64,000 nucleotides of DNA from Candidatus Ornithospirochaeta avicola (lineage in GTDB: Bacteria > Spirochaetota > Spirochaetia > Sphaerochaetales > Sphaerochaetaceae): assembly GCA_019113245.1 (NCBI GenBank), contig DXHU01000023.1, positions 1 to 64,000 of the forward strand. Direction: 5' to 3'. Position 1 is the stretch's first letter. Every line of letters starts with the position of its first letter. Shown piece by piece: positions 8,334-18,275 of this stretch. The notes beneath the pieces were generated by a model. The model searched no databases. It had not been told where the DNA came from and was given only the letters and a program-made list of their open reading frames with translations. The position numbers and the translations under genes were made by a program.

Positions 8334-8866
8334 CATTTGCTGAAACAGAGGAGAGCCTTGTCAAGCGCGTTTGCAAAGTTTTCCACAGTCTTGCTGTCAA
8401 AGCCCTTGGCCTTTTCAGCCTGTATCCCCCATTCTCTCATCTCCATCATTGCATTTCTGAGCGAAAGACGTTCTTTTATGTTGCTCTTGTCGTAGACTCC
8501 TCCCCTGTCATCAAGCACCAGAACACCCTTTTCTATAAGTCTTGATGCAAGAGGAATGTCATGGGTTATGGCAATGTCTTCACTCTCAGCAAGACTTACA
8601 AGCACATCATCAGCACTTCCCTCTCCGACAGCTACATGGATAAATCTCATCGTGCTCCTGATTTTCCTTATCTGGCTTTCATCGCAAATATTCTTTCTTG
8701 CCTCAGTTCTAAGTGCGTGCGTATGCTTTTCTATTGCAATATCTATATCCTTGATCCGTCTGTCAGCTGCAAAGACTGCACAAATATTATCCTTTATTAT
8801 TCTCCTTATAAGTATTTCTCTTTGCCTTAAAGGAAGTGAATCCGCATCTACAAGTATCTTTGCCAT
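8333..8866 (-). CDS. yaiI: YaiI/YqxD family protein (UPF0178, DUF188)
   Basis: A 177-residue PIN-like-fold family protein of unknown biochemical role. Family signatures are visible: KILVDADSLP at the start, FAADR near 33, VGEGSADDVLVSLAE (about 78-92), THDIPLASRLIEKG (about 100-113) and LDDRGGVYDKSNI. The acidic residues in the first and third motifs are those expected to bind metal in a PIN-like nuclease, but activity is unproven. No Shine-Dalgarno sequence is present. TAGAAT lies exactly six bases before the ATG, so the message is predicted to start at the start codon. Confidence 0.88.
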   Translation of the reverse strand: MAKILVDADSLPLRQREILIRRIIKDNICAVFAADRRIKDIDIAIEKHTHALRTEARKNICDESQIRKIRSTMRFIHVAVGEGSADDVLVSLAESEDIAITHDIPLASRLIEKGVLVLDDRGGVYDKSNIKERLSLRNAMMEMREWGIQAEKAKGFDSKTVENFANALDKALLCFSK

Positions 8867-8872
8867 AGCCAG

Positions 8873-8878
8873 ATTCTA
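8873..8878 (-). promoter_or_regulatory. -10 element at yaiI start (leaderless arrangement)
   Basis: Minus-strand TAGAAT with six bases before the ATG at 8866 predicts +1 at 8866. The hexamer is part of the palindrome ATTCTAGAAT. The -35 match is poor (TGTTCA). Confidence 0.5.
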
Positions 8879-8894
8879 GAATATTTTGCTTATG

Positions 8895-8923
8895 TTGAAC
8901 AGAATGCCTGTTTAATATAGAAT
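8895..8923 (+). promoter_or_regulatory. Promoter of the PPi-phosphofructokinase gene
   Basis: TTGAAC (8895-8900), a 17-base spacer and TAGAAT (8918-8923). An AAGGAG ribosome site follows at about 8930 before the ATG at 8942. Confidence 0.75.
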
Positions 8924-8941
8924 TTAATCAAGGAGATTTTC

Positions 8942-10597
8942 ATGGAATTATCACCATTACAGAAAGAACGCTACAACTATGCTCCCAAACTTCCTGAGAT
9001 GCTCAAACATCAGATTGCAGAGATTGAGGCAGTTGAGGGAAAGGCTACTGAGAGCGTAAGCGATCAGGAAGAAATCAAGGCTCTTTTTCCTAATACCTAC
9101 GGTATGAAGGAAGTGACTTTTAAGAAAGGAAAAAGCAGTGCAAAGAACAGCACTCTACGTGTCGGAGTAATCCTTTCAGGCGGCCAGGCTCCTGGAGGAC
9201 ACAATGTCATCACAGGGCTTTATGATGCTCTTAAGAAAACCAATAAGGACAACGAGCTCTTTGGCTTTAAGAACGGTCCGAGCGGACTATTGGACGATGA
9301 CTATCTTGTATTCACAGATGAATACATCGACAGCTACAGAAATACAGGTGGATTTGACATCATCGGAAGCGGAAGAACAAAGCTTGAGACTGAAGAACAG
9401 TTTGCAATTGCTGAAAAGGTATGTCAGAAGCATTCAATCAATGCCATTGTAATCATCGGCGGAGATGACTCAAATACAAATGCGGCAGTTCTTGCTGAGT
9501 ATTTTGCAGCACACAAATGCGGCATTCAGGTCATCGGATGTCCGAAAACAATCGACGGCGACCTTAAAAACGATGTAATTGAGACTTCTTTCGGTTTCGA
9601 TACTGCAACAAAGACTTATTCAGAGCTTATTGGAAACATCGAAAGAGATGCAAACTCTGCTAAAAAATACTGGCATTTTGTAAAGGTCATGGGAAGATCA
9701 GCAAGCCATATCGCGCTTGAGTGTGCACTTGAGACACAGCCAAATGTATGCCTTATAAGCGAAGAAGTTGAGTCAAAGCAGATGAGCCTTTCAGACATTG
9801 CTGACCAGGTTGCATCAAGTGTTGTCAAGAGAAGCGAGAAAGGAGATAATTTCGGAGTTGTCATTATTCCGGAAGGATTAATTGAGTTTGTACCTGAAGT
9901 AAAGAGCCTCATATCTGAGCTCAATGACCTTATGGCAATCAAGGAAAAGGAATTTACTGCGCTCAACACTCTTGATGAGAAGAAAGCATTCCTTAATGCA
10001 AATCTGACAAGCGAGAGCTATGAGACATACTCATTCCTTCCTCTTGACATCCAGGCTCAGCTTCTTATGGACAGAGATCCGCATGGAAATGTGCAGGTAA
10101 GCCGCATTGAGACAGAAAAACTCATAATCTCACTTGTGGACAGCAAGCTGAAGAGACTTAAAAAAGATGGGAAGTACAGCGGAAAGTTCAGTGCACTCAA
10201 TCACTTCTTCGGCTATGAAGGACGATGTGCTTTCCCTTCCAACTTCGATGCTGACTACTGCTACAGCCTGGGCTACAATGCATTCATGCTCATATTGAAC
10301 GGATACACCGGATATCTTTCAACAATAAAGAACCTCTCAAAGAGCAGTGACAACTGGGTTGCTGGCGGTATCCCTATTACAAAGATGATGAATCTTGAGC
10401 AGCGCCATGGAAAGAAGAAACCTGTCATCCGAAAGGCTCTTGTGGAGCTTGATGGAAAGCCGTTCAGATATTTTGCCCAGCACAGGGATGAATGGAGCGA
10501 GAACACAAGGTATCTCTATCCGGGAGCAATCCAGTACTATGGGCCATCTTCAGTCTGTGACATTACAACAAGGACGCTTGAACTCGAGCAGAACTGA
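8942..10597 (+). CDS. pfp: Diphosphate--fructose-6-phosphate 1-phosphotransferase (long PPi-type)
   Basis: Reversible phosphorylation of fructose 6-phosphate using pyrophosphate instead of ATP, giving an energy-saving glycolysis. The 551-residue length is that of the long PFP clade found in spirochaetes and plants. Diagnostic residues are visible: GGQAPGGHN (80-88), GGDDS (173-177, Asp in place of the Gly that ATP enzymes use), PKTIDGD (201-207, Lys typical of PPi enzymes) and [11 protein letters not shown] (about 250). It has its own promoter, an AAGGAG site and a terminator, so it is monocistronic. A second phosphofructokinase of another clade lies at 51946-53034. Confidence 0.95.
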   Translation: MELSPLQKERYNYAPKLPEMLKHQIAEIEAVEGKATESVSDQEEIKALFPNTYGMKEVTFKKGKSSAKNSTLRVGVILSGGQAPGGHNVITGLYDALKKTNKDNELFGFKNGPSGLLDDDYLVFTDEYIDSYRNTGGFDIIGSGRTKLETEEQFAIAEKVCQKHSINAIVIIGGDDSNTNAAVLAEYFAAHKCGIQVIGCPKTIDGDLKNDVIETSFGFDTATKTYSELIGNIERDANSAKKYWHFVKVMGRSASHIALECALETQPNVCLISEEVESKQMSLSDIADQVASSVVKRSEKGDNFGVVIIPEGLIEFVPEVKSLISELNDLMAIKEKEFTALNTLDEKKAFLNANLTSESYETYSFLPLDIQAQLLMDRDPHGNVQVSRIETEKLIISLVDSKLKRLKKDGKYSGKFSALNHFFGYEGRCAFPSNFDADYCYSLGYNAFMLILNGYTGYLSTIKNLSKSSDNWVAGGIPITKMMNLEQRHGKKKPVIRKALVELDGKPFRYFAQHRDEWSENTRYLYPGAIQYYGPSSVCDITTRTLELEQN

Positions 10598-10618
10598 AAA
10601 TTTAAAGCGAATAAAAAT

Positions 10619-10653
10619 ATCCGCATTTCCTTATGGATCTGCGGATTTTTTTT
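10619..10653 (+). terminator. Rho-independent terminator of pfp
   Basis: ATCCGCA (10619-10625) pairs with TGCGGAT (10640-10646), followed by eight Ts. Confidence 0.85.
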
Positions 10654-10689
10654 CAAGCTAAAATCTCCCGAATAATACGGAAGATAGAA

Positions 10690-10983
10690 TCAGATTTTAT
10701 AGATTCTTTCAGGGTCCTTTGGATCCTGGCGGAAAAATACTGCAGTAAAGCCGACTGTAGTGACAAGCGTGCTTGCTGTTTTCTTCTCAAGCTCTCTGGA
10801 AAGAGCTGAAGTATCATCCTTATGGGAGTGAAATCTGACTTTAACAAGCTCATGATGAAAAAGCGCTTCATCAAGGGCGTTCACAACGCCCTCTGTAAGT
10901 CCTTCTTTTCCAACATATACAACTGGGTCTAAAAGCTGTGCCTGGGAGCGCAGGAACGCCCTCTGATAACTCTTCAATTCCAT
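10690..10983 (-). CDS. yhbY: YhbY/CRM-domain RNA-binding protein
   Basis: A 97-residue single CRM (CRS1-YhbY) domain protein that associates with pre-50S ribosomal particles in other bacteria. The fold-specific signatures are LKSYQRAFLRSQAQLLDPVVYVGKEGLTEGVV, which includes the GKEGLT loop of the family, and HELVKVRFHSH. The central GxxG is present. Two ATGs compete. The promoter TTGACA-17-TATTTT (11016-11021, 10993-10998) predicts transcription from about 10986, which lies inside the first ATG codon pair, so the second ATG (10983) with a three-base leader is preferred. No Shine-Dalgarno sequence exists. It lies directly after the acyl-CoA synthetase stop but has this separate promoter. Confidence 0.9.
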   Translation of the reverse strand: MELKSYQRAFLRSQAQLLDPVVYVGKEGLTEGVVNALDEALFHHELVKVRFHSHKDDTSALSRELEKKTASTLVTTVGFTAVFFRQDPKDPERIYKI

Positions 10984-10992
10984 AGCCATCTA

Positions 10993-11021
10993 AAAATACT
11001 GGAATAAGTGCGCTTTGTCAA
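10993..11021 (-). promoter_or_regulatory. Consensus promoter overlapping the yhbY start
   Basis: Minus-strand TTGACA (11021-11016), a 17-base spacer and TATTTT (10998-10993). The predicted start, about 10986, lies between the two candidate ATGs and implies an almost leaderless transcript. Confidence 0.7.
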
Positions 11022-11022
11022 A

Positions 11023-12744
11023 TTAATTGTAAAGCCTGATTACCTCATTCCTCTTTATTTTCTTTGTGCTTGTCATCGGAAGCTCGTCATCAGAAATCGT
11101 GACCTTTGTAATCTTCTTATAGCTCTGAAGCTCAATGTTCACCTGCTTGATAATCTCATCCATGCGGGCAGAAAGCTCTTCTTTTGTAGCATATTTCTTC
11201 TTTGCATCAGCACTTGGATGGATTATTGCCCTTATTCCCTCAGCTTTTGTCTGCTCGTTCGTGATGTATCCGATTATGCAAATCTGATCAATCTCATTAT
11301 AAAGCTGGAAATGGTCCTCAATCTCTTCAGGGAATACATTCTTGCCGCCGTCTGTCACGATGATGCTCTTTGCTCTGCCTGTAAGGTACAGATAGTGGTT
11401 TGCATCCTCATGTCCGACATCTCCTGTATTGAGCCATCCGTCTGATGAAAGCACCTCTTTTGTAGCCTCTTCATTCTTGTAGTACCCCTTCATGACAACA
11501 GGGCCCTTGATGTATATGACGCCGTTGCCGTCAGCATCAGGATCGACAATCTTCACTTCAAGCTCAGGAATCACCTTTCCCACACTGCTTTCAATATATG
11601 CATCAGTAGGATTGAGGTGCGTAATCGGGCTTGTCTCAGTAAGTCCGTATCCCTGGACAAAATCGATTCCAAGCTCATTGAACATTTTGAAAGTGCTTGC
11701 AGGCAGCGGACCGCCTCCGCAGATGCATATTCTGTTGTTCTCAAGTGAGAGCTGGGAAAGAATCATATTCTTGAAAATCTTCTTTCCGATGTTCACATGG
11801 AAGGCCTTTTTGACAAAACCTGAAAATCCCATGAGGAATCTTACAAGGCCATATACAACTGGACCTTTCTTCCTGACGCCTGCCATCAGGGCGGCAATCA
11901 TCTTATTGAAGAGCATCGGAACTGCAAGGAACATCGTGACCTTTCCTTCCTTAAGCTCCTTCAGAAGCTGCTTTATGACAAGCTTCTTTCCAAATACTGT
12001 ACATGCACCACATGAGAATGACTCAAAGAAAACAGCAAGCATTGTGTATGCATGGTGTATCGGGAGAATTGCATAAAAGACATCCGTATCATAGAGTCTC
12101 ATGTTTCCCTGTGCAAGATAGCAGTCGCTGATTAGGTTCTCGTTTGTAAGCATTACGCCCTTCGGAGTTCCTGTTGTTCCGCTTGTAAAGAGGATTGCCT
12201 GCACATCCTGGCTTTCAAGGCGCGGAGCCTCGATGCTCAGATCACCCTCAAGATCAAGGACATATTTATGCTTCTCATCACCCTTTTCAAGGGAAATCTT
12301 TTCCTTGAGCATTGTGTTGTCCTTGTCAATGTTGTTGATTCTCTCCTTGTCAATAAAGAGCCTTGTGACATCGCCAAAGGAAATGAGCTTCTCCATCTCA
12401 TTGTCCTTCAAAAGGTAATCAAGAGGAACAACAGTGCATCCAGCATAGACAATGCCGAGATAAGCAAGAGCCCACTCCGGACTGTTCTTTCCTGAAACAG
12501 CAATCTTCTCGCCCTTCTCTACTCCTGCAGAAAGAAGATATGCTGCAATCTCCTTTATCTTCTTCTCTGCCTCACTGTATGTGAGACACATATACTCTGG
12601 AGTGAAAACCTTGAAACACTCGTTATCAGGGAATCTAAGTGCAGAAATATGGAAAGCCTCTTTTACTGTAGGCCATTTACCTTCAAATTCCTTTCCCCTG
12701 AACTCATCAAGAAAAGCCCATGGGATATATTTTTCCTTTGCCAT
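11023..12744 (-). CDS. AMP-dependent acyl-CoA synthetase, second copy
   Basis: A 573-residue ANL-superfamily enzyme expected to activate fatty or other organic acids. Motifs are AILFTSGTTGTPKGVMLTN (about 182-200), VQGYGLTETSPITHLNP (about 360), GWLNTGDVGHED (about 422) and a C-terminal ITKVTISDDELPMTSTKKIKR carrying the catalytic Lys region. The ATG at 12744 has GGAG six bases upstream; a TTG four codons earlier is rejected. It resembles the gene at 3839-5647 in layout but the two are clearly diverged. A palindrome just upstream could bind a lipid-responsive regulator. The exact substrate is unknown. Confidence 0.88.
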   Translation of the reverse strand: MAKEKYIPWAFLDEFRGKEFEGKWPTVKEAFHISALRFPDNECFKVFTPEYMCLTYSEAEKKIKEIAAYLLSAGVEKGEKIAVSGKNSPEWALAYLGIVYAGCTVVPLDYLLKDNEMEKLISFGDVTRLFIDKERINNIDKDNTMLKEKISLEKGDEKHKYVLDLEGDLSIEAPRLESQDVQAILFTSGTTGTPKGVMLTNENLISDCYLAQGNMRLYDTDVFYAILPIHHAYTMLAVFFESFSCGACTVFGKKLVIKQLLKELKEGKVTMFLAVPMLFNKMIAALMAGVRKKGPVVYGLVRFLMGFSGFVKKAFHVNIGKKIFKNMILSQLSLENNRICICGGGPLPASTFKMFNELGIDFVQGYGLTETSPITHLNPTDAYIESSVGKVIPELEVKIVDPDADGNGVIYIKGPVVMKGYYKNEEATKEVLSSDGWLNTGDVGHEDANHYLYLTGRAKSIIVTDGGKNVFPEEIEDHFQLYNEIDQICIIGYITNEQTKAEGIRAIIHPSADAKKKYATKEELSARMDEIIKQVNIELQSYKKITKVTISDDELPMTSTKKIKRNEVIRLYN

Positions 12745-12766
12745 AACATCCTCCAAAACTATCTTT

Positions 12767-12785
12767 ACGCATTATGACATTGCGT
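12767..12785. promoter_or_regulatory. Imperfect palindrome upstream of the acyl-CoA synthetase
   Basis: ACGCA (12767-12771) and TGCGT (12781-12785) flank a partly symmetric core (ATTATGACATT with arms), about 25 bases upstream of the start codon. It resembles a FadR/TetR-type operator in position, but no regulator is identified. The remainder of 12786-12850 is AT-rich with no further signal. Confidence 0.35.
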
Positions 12786-12852
12786 CAGAAAAAAAGAAAG
12801 AAGATAATCATAGTAATTAATATCTATTTTTTGACTAATTGGGCTGAATAAT

Positions 12853-12876
12853 AGGAAAATGGGCCTCATGGCCCAT
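12853..12876 (-). terminator. Terminator of the pst-pho operon
   Basis: On the minus strand ATGGGCC pairs with GGCCCAT around a 4-base loop, followed by TTTTCC. It lies just after the phoR stop. Confidence 0.75.
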
Positions 12877-12881
12877 CTCTC

Positions 12882-14477
12882 CTATGGAAAAAGAACAGTT
12901 ACTGTAGTTCCTTCCTGCAGTGTGCTGTCTAACAGCACCTTGGCTCCGTGCATCTCGCAAATCGATTTTACAATTGCAAGACCTAGCCCAGTGCCTCCTG
13001 TCTTTCTGCTCCTTGATTTATCTGCCCTGTAAAAGCGGTCAAATACATGCTCTCGGTCCAAGGAGGACATTCCTATTCCCCTGTCTTTTACAGAGAAATA
13101 GCTGTCGGAGATTGTAAGGGTTATCTCATTGTTGTCCTTGTTGTATTTGATGGCGTTGTCTAAAAGGTTATACACCACCTCATAAAGCAGGCTTCTGTTT
13201 CCCTTGACACAAAGCACTCCGTCCTCTTCAATTTTAATGTTGCCCACATGAAATGAAGAGACTGCTTCTTTTGCAATATCATTGAATGTGAGTCTTTCAA
13301 AATCCTCTTTTTTTATTCCATCCAGACGCGAAAGAGAGAGAATATCTTCAATTAAGGAATAAAGCCTTTTTGCATCCTGATTGATGATTGCAGAGAACTC
13401 TCTCACCTTATTTTCATCAGTCTTTCCGCTCATTAAAAGCTCGCTGTAGCCTGAGATTGTAGTAAGCGGAGTCTTAAGCTCATGAGAGACATTCTGTATA
13501 AATTCCTTTTCCTTCTTCTCAAGCTCCTCTTTCTTGGAAATATCAAAGAGCATGATAAGAGATCCCACCTCATCCACTTTTGCAGAACGGACATCCACAA
13601 TGCGCTCATTGACCATTATCTTGGCCTCTTCATTTTCCTTTTTCTCAAGGATACGGAAGAATATGCTTTCCCTGCTCAGCTCAATGATGTTCTCAAATTC
13701 CTGATTCTCAGCTTTGCCAAGGAGGCGTTTTGCAGCATCGTTTATCATCATGATATCCCCGCTTTCACGGATAATAATGATTCCGTCATTCATGTTCTCA
13801 ATAAGAAGAGAAAATTCTTTCTGATCTCTTTTTATCCTTTTCAGATTCCTCTCGATCTCCTTGTTCTGCTCATCAAGACGCTTGATAAGAGGAGAAAGCT
13901 CTTCATATATATTGTTCTGGTTCACCGGATCATCAAGATCAAGATTATTGACCGGCTCAACAATTTTCTTTGCAATGAGCGAAGAAACATACGATGAGAT
14001 TATTATCACAAGAATGATTATCAGGATAATGGACGGGAGCATGTCGATTATGAAAGAGAATATGCTGTCAGTGTTCATGCTCAGCCTTATGACATATCCG
14101 TTGTCATCAAGAATCGCAACATATATCTGATTTAAAAGCAGTGTGTTGCTTGTCCTGCTTGATACCCCGTAGCCGTAATTGATTGCATCCTGAATTTCAC
14201 GGCGCATAAGATGGTTCTCCATCTCATTGCTGTCCGTTACGCTGTCAAATATTACACTTCCGTTTTTATCAATTACAGTAAGTCTTCTGTCTGTGACATT
14301 TAATGAAGAATATTCATCTTCTGAGCTTTTTATCAGCTCAAGCTCGCTTTTCAGATTGCCCTCTATCCTGTCCTCATACACGTTATAGACAGAAAAAAGA
14401 GAAAGGGAAAGTGCGATGAAGAGAGAGACAATGACTGCCAGAGAGACAGAAAGAAATATGTTTTTACTTAGTCGCAT
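12882..14477 (-). CDS. phoR: Phosphate-sensing histidine kinase PhoR
   Basis: A membrane sensor kinase of 531 residues. Two membrane helices (about 7-30 and 147-168) bracket a periplasmic domain of about 115 residues. A HAMP-like linker and a PAS domain (about 222-310) follow, then HisKA with the phospho-acceptor in SHELKTPLTT (His332). The HATPase motifs are NLLDNAIKYN, VKDRGIGM and a G2 box GGTGLGLAI. The large periplasmic domain resembles Gram-positive and spirochaetal PhoR rather than the short E. coli form. The start overlaps the phoB stop by 14 bases. As the last gene of the pst operon it should phosphorylate the adjacent PhoB when phosphate is scarce. Confidence 0.93.
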   Translation of the reverse strand: MRLSKNIFLSVSLAVIVSLFIALSLSLFSVYNVYEDRIEGNLKSELELIKSSEDEYSSLNVTDRRLTVIDKNGSVIFDSVTDSNEMENHLMRREIQDAINYGYGVSSRTSNTLLLNQIYVAILDDNGYVIRLSMNTDSIFSFIIDMLPSIILIIILVIIISSYVSSLIAKKIVEPVNNLDLDDPVNQNNIYEELSPLIKRLDEQNKEIERNLKRIKRDQKEFSLLIENMNDGIIIIRESGDIMMINDAAKRLLGKAENQEFENIIELSRESIFFRILEKKENEEAKIMVNERIVDVRSAKVDEVGSLIMLFDISKKEELEKKEKEFIQNVSHELKTPLTTISGYSELLMSGKTDENKVREFSAIINQDAKRLYSLIEDILSLSRLDGIKKEDFERLTFNDIAKEAVSSFHVGNIKIEEDGVLCVKGNRSLLYEVVYNLLDNAIKYNKDNNEITLTISDSYFSVKDRGIGMSSLDREHVFDRFYRADKSRSRKTGGTGLGLAIVKSICEMHGAKVLLDSTLQEGTTVTVLFP

Positions 14478-15132
14478 CGAATTTGTACCCCACTCCAGAA
14501 ATTGTATGAATCAGCTTTCCTTCATTTTTAAGTTTTTCCCTGATCCGTCTTATATGGACATCAACTGTCCTGTTCTCTCCATCAAATGAATATCCCCAGA
14601 CTGTCGAGAGAATCTTCTCCCGGCTCATGCATATTCCCTCATTTTCCATCAGGAATTTAAGTGTCTCATATTCCTTCAAGGTAAGGCTGACCGGACTGCC
14701 GTTCACAGTAACAAGATGCGCCTTGTCGTCAATTGTAACAGCACCGGATGAAAGAAGGCTTGTTCTGTTTTCCTTTCTTCTCAGCGCACTTTTGACCCTT
14801 GCAAGAAGCTCCATCATGCCAAATGGCTTTGTGATATAGTCATCAGCTCCCTCATCAAGTGCCTTTACTATGTCATACTCAGCACTCTTTGCTGTAAGCA
14901 TTATGATCCTAACATCATCAAAAGAACGCTTTTTCCTTATCGTTTTGAGCACATCAACACCGTTCATTTCGGGAAGCATAATATCCAGAAGCACTAGATC
15001 AGGCTTCTTTTCTTCAACGCGGGATAAGAATAGTGATGGAAGAGCAAAGCCTTCGCACTCATAGCCAGAAGATGAGAGTGTATATTTCAGCAGATTGAGG
15101 ATGGACTCATCGTCTTCAAGAACGTAAATCAT
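14464..15132 (-). CDS. phoB: Phosphate response regulator, OmpR/PhoB family
   Basis: A 222-residue two-domain regulator. The receiver has the acidic pair in VLEDDE, the phospho-Asp in LVLLDIMLPEMNG (about 52), Thr in MLTAKS and Lys in ITKPFG. The C-terminal winged helix carries LTLKEYETLKFLMENEG and the recognition helix region RTVDVHIRRIREKL. It overlaps phoU by ATGA and phoR by 14 bases, so the two-component pair is translationally coupled with the transporter genes. It is the natural candidate to bind the four-repeat Pho box upstream of pstS. Confidence 0.95.
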   Translation of the reverse strand: MIYVLEDDESILNLLKYTLSSSGYECEGFALPSLFLSRVEEKKPDLVLLDIMLPEMNGVDVLKTIRKKRSFDDVRIIMLTAKSAEYDIVKALDEGADDYITKPFGMMELLARVKSALRRKENRTSLLSSGAVTIDDKAHLVTVNGSPVSLTLKEYETLKFLMENEGICMSREKILSTVWGYSFDGENRTVDVHIRRIREKLKNEGKLIHTISGVGYKFDATK

Positions 15133-15770
15133 TTGTCAGTATTCTCTCCTATTGACCATATAAGCTGTCTTGACATATAGACAGTATGATCTCCCATGCG
15201 CTCCAGGTACTTTGCAGCAAGAAGTACATCCGGGACATCCTCAGATCCTTCCTCTGAAAGCCTGATTATATTAACTAAAGCCTCTTTTGCCTTTATGAAA
15301 GCAAGATCAAGCTCATCATCGCTTTTTATGACTTCCTCGGCAAGAGCCTTGTCTGCGTTGACAAAAGCATCAACGCTCTTGGTGAGCATGTTGAGAACGA
15401 GGTTTATCATCAGAACGATATCAGCCTTCATTATAACAGAAGAATGCTCGACATAGGAAATCACCTCAGCCAGGTCATAGCTGTTGTTTCCAATCCTCTC
15501 TAGATCATTTACAATCTTTAAAGCAGCAGAAACGCTCCTTAAATCCTTTGCAACAGGATGACGGCGAAGAAGTATCATAATCGATGCCTGACTTATCTCC
15601 TTTCCCTGATGCTCTATTTCTTCTGTAATCGCTTCCAACTCAGCCTTTACATCCCTTTTTTCTGTAATGTAGTTTCTTACAGTCTTTATTGACTTCTCGC
15701 ATAGAGAACCGAGCTTGATTATCTCCATATTCAGATTTGCTATCTGCTCGTATGTATTGTGTGCAATCAT
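15129..15770 (-). CDS. phoU: Phosphate signalling protein PhoU
   Basis: A 213-residue all-helical protein with two repeated three-helix bundles, linking the Pst transporter to the PhoR kinase and repressing the regulon when phosphate is plentiful. Family metal-binding motifs are seen as NDLERIGNNSYDLAE (about 86-100) and AAKYLERMGDHTVYMS (about 187-202). It lies one base after pstB and overlaps phoB by ATGA. Confidence 0.95.
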   Translation of the reverse strand: MIAHNTYEQIANLNMEIIKLGSLCEKSIKTVRNYITEKRDVKAELEAITEEIEHQGKEISQASIMILLRRHPVAKDLRSVSAALKIVNDLERIGNNSYDLAEVISYVEHSSVIMKADIVLMINLVLNMLTKSVDAFVNADKALAEEVIKSDDELDLAFIKAKEALVNIIRLSEEGSEDVPDVLLAAKYLERMGDHTVYMSRQLIWSIGENTDK

Positions 15771-15771
15771 A

Positions 15772-16524
15772 TCAGCCGAACCTTCCTGTTATATAGTCTT
15801 CTGTCTTTTTTTCAACCGGATTTGAGAAAATCTGGTCAGTATTACCGCTTTCAATCAGCTCTCCAAGCAGAAAGAATGCTGTCTTGTCGCTTATGCGCAG
15901 AGCCTGCTGCATGTTGTGTGTAACAATCACTATCGTATAGTCCTTCTTGAGCTCAAGCGCAAGGTCTTCTATCTTGCTCGTGCTGATAGGATCGAGGGCA
16001 CTTGTAGGCTCATCCATCAACAATACCTTCGGCTTGACAGCAAGAGCTCTTGCAATGCAAAGTCTCTGCTGCTGGCCCCCCGAAAGCCCGAGTGCGTTCT
16101 TCTTAAGCCTGTCTTTTACTTCATCCCAGATTGCCGCACTCTTGAGTGATGATTCGACTATCTCATCAAGCTTTGCCTTGTTCCTTATTCCATTTGTCCT
16201 TGGGCCGTATGCAATATTATCATATATGCTCATCATGAACGGGTTCGGTTTCTGGAACACCATTCCGATATCACGTCTAAGCGAATTGACATCTATCCTA
16301 TTTGAATATATATCCTGTCCTTCATAGAGTATGTCTCCTGTGATTTTCACACCGTCAATGAGATCATTCATCCTATTAAGGCTCTTCAGGTATGTGCTCT
16401 TTCCGCATCCTGAGGGGCCGATTAGGGCTGTAATCGCCTTTTCCTCTATATCCAGATTTATGTTCTTAAGCGCATGCATCTGGCCATACCACAGATTCAT
16501 GTTTTTCGTTTCTATTATGTTCAT
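15772..16524 (-). CDS. pstB: Phosphate ABC transporter ATP-binding protein
   Basis: The 250-residue ATPase energises phosphate uptake. Walker A is [12 protein letters not shown] (about 36-47), the signature [15 protein letters not shown] (about 147-161), Walker [14 protein letters not shown] and the switch His is in IVTHNM. The sequence [15 protein letters not shown] at the start is typical of PstB. The start overlaps the pstA stop by ATGA. All domains are intact. Confidence 0.97.
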   Translation of the reverse strand: MNIIETKNMNLWYGQMHALKNINLDIEEKAITALIGPSGCGKSTYLKSLNRMNDLIDGVKITGDILYEGQDIYSNRIDVNSLRRDIGMVFQKPNPFMMSIYDNIAYGPRTNGIRNKAKLDEIVESSLKSAAIWDEVKDRLKKNALGLSGGQQQRLCIARALAVKPKVLLMDEPTSALDPISTSKIEDLALELKKDYTIVIVTHNMQQALRISDKTAFFLLGELIESGNTDQIFSNPVEKKTEDYITGRFG

Positions 16525-17381
16525 TTCTCTCCGTTTCTCCTCTCAACCAGTCTGGCAAGTCTGCCTGTAATGAGATTTATGATGATTGTAAGAACTATAA
16601 GGATTGCGGCAATGGCATATGCAACCTCAAAGTTTCCGCGCTCTGATGCATAGACATAAAGAGCAACAGTAAGGGTTGCACCGCTCTTTCCCATCGCCTC
16701 GAAAAAGGATGAGACATTGTGTGCAAGTCCTGCGGTGAATAATAGAGCCGCAGACTCACCCAGTATCCTTCCGATTGTAAGGATACATCCTGTCACTATT
16801 CCATTTATGCAGCTAGGAAGGACCACAGTGCGTATTACTCTCCATTTTCCGGCCCCGAGGGCAAATGCACCTTCCCTGTAGCTCTGGGGAACTGTCTTCA
16901 GACTTTCCTGTGTAGTTCTCATTATTGTCGGTAGATTCATTATGACAAGAGTAAGGGATCCTGCCAAAAGGCTTGTTCCCAGCGAGCAGAACTGCACAAA
17001 CACAAGCATTCCCACAAGTCCATATATAATTGACGGAATTCCCGACAATGTCTCGGATGCGAACTCGATAATGCTTACAATCTTCTTGTTCTTCGCGTAT
17101 TCAGTAAGGTATATTGCAGAACCTACCCCGATAGGAAGAACAATCAGAAGCGTGGATATTACGATGTAGATCGTGTTCAGGATATCTGGAAATATTCCGT
17201 CTATCTTGCGCCTTACTGACGGACTGTCAATGAGAAGACGCGGATTTCTGACAAGCTCAGGCAGTCCTTTTGCTATGACATAGAAAATCATGAAGAAAGT
17301 AAGGAGAATTACAATTGCCATTGAAATGAGGCAAAGGGTCCTCATTATATGCGCATAGGCCTTTCTTTTTCCTGAAATCAT
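16521..17381 (-). CDS. pstA: Phosphate ABC transporter permease PstA
   Basis: An inner-membrane permease of 286 residues with about six membrane helices. The family EAA-type loop reads [25 protein letters not shown] (about 175-198), and [16 protein letters not shown] (about 112-127) is shared with PstC. It pairs with PstC to form the phosphate channel on PstB. The start overlaps the pstC stop by four bases. Confidence 0.95.
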   Translation of the reverse strand: MISGKRKAYAHIMRTLCLISMAIVILLTFFMIFYVIAKGLPELVRNPRLLIDSPSVRRKIDGIFPDILNTIYIVISTLLIVLPIGVGSAIYLTEYAKNKKIVSIIEFASETLSGIPSIIYGLVGMLVFVQFCSLGTSLLAGSLTLVIMNLPTIMRTTQESLKTVPQSYREGAFALGAGKWRVIRTVVLPSCINGIVTGCILTIGRILGESAALLFTAGLAHNVSSFFEAMGKSGATLTVALYVYASERGNFEVAYAIAAILIVLTIIINLITGRLARLVERRNGEK

Positions 17382-18274
17382 ATTCTCTCACTCCTCTTTT
17401 TTATCACATTGAGTGTAGCGTTTATCAGCATAATGAAGAAAAAGAGAACAAGCGCTATTGAGAAAAGCGCCTGGCGCTGCAGTCCTGATGAATAGCTCAT
17501 CTCGGATGCTACTGCTGTTGTAAGAAATCTTACTGACTTGAAGAGTCCCGGCATGTTAGCAACATTTCCTGCAACCATCATTATTGCCATGGCCTCTCCG
17601 ATTGCCCTTCCGATTCCAAGAACAATGGATGTGAATATTCCGCTTTTCGCAGCAGGAACCGTGACGCGGAAATATGTCTCTGTCTCTGTTGCACCGAGTG
17701 CAAGGGAAGCCATCTCATACTCTTCCGGGACCGCGTCCAGGGATGAAAGGGATACCTTTATTACAGAAGGAAGGATCATAACAGAAAGCACTATTATTGC
17801 CGCAAGAAGGCTTGCCCCGTCTGGAACATCGAATATGACTCTTATTGCAGGAACAATCACCGTCATGCCGACAAGGCCATAGATGACTGAGGGTATTCCG
17901 GAAAGGACTCCTATAAAGAGCTCCATAGTCTTTCTCAGCTTCTTTCCTGCCATTTTTGAAAGATATACTGCGACAAAGAAGCCTACAGGAACACCTATTA
18001 TTATTGCTCCAGCTGTTCCATATATGCTTGTCAGAATAAATGGAAGAATTCCAAAGCTGGGATCCTTTGCAGTACTTGCCCACCTTGTTCCAAAGAGGAA
18101 ATCTACAATCCCGATTTCCTTTATTGCAGGAAGTCCTGAAATCACAAGATATACAGTTATTACCAGAACAGAAAGAACCGCAATCAGGCCAAGAAACAGG
18201 AAGATGCCGTGAATGACATCTTCCATAAGGCGTTTAGGGTTGTTTCTGATTTTCTCAAGATAAGCGCTTGCCAT
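17378..18274 (-). CDS. pstC: Phosphate ABC transporter permease PstC
   Basis: A 298-residue membrane permease. It has an N-terminal membrane helix (about 18-45), the domain-typical VLSGIPSVIYGLVGMTV (about 126-142) and an EAA loop ALGATETETYFRVTVPAAKSGI (about 190-211), with GIGRAIGEAMA following. One base separates its start from pstS. The order pstS-pstC-pstA-pstB-phoU is the canonical bacterial arrangement. Confidence 0.95.
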   Translation of the reverse strand: MASAYLEKIRNNPKRLMEDVIHGIFLFLGLIAVLSVLVITVYLVISGLPAIKEIGIVDFLFGTRWASTAKDPSFGILPFILTSIYGTAGAIIIGVPVGFFVAVYLSKMAGKKLRKTMELFIGVLSGIPSVIYGLVGMTVIVPAIRVIFDVPDGASLLAAIIVLSVMILPSVIKVSLSSLDAVPEEYEMASLALGATETETYFRVTVPAAKSGIFTSIVLGIGRAIGEAMAIMMVAGNVANMPGLFKSVRFLTTAVASEMSYSSGLQRQALFSIALVLFFFIMLINATLNVIKKRSERI

Positions 18275-18275
18275 A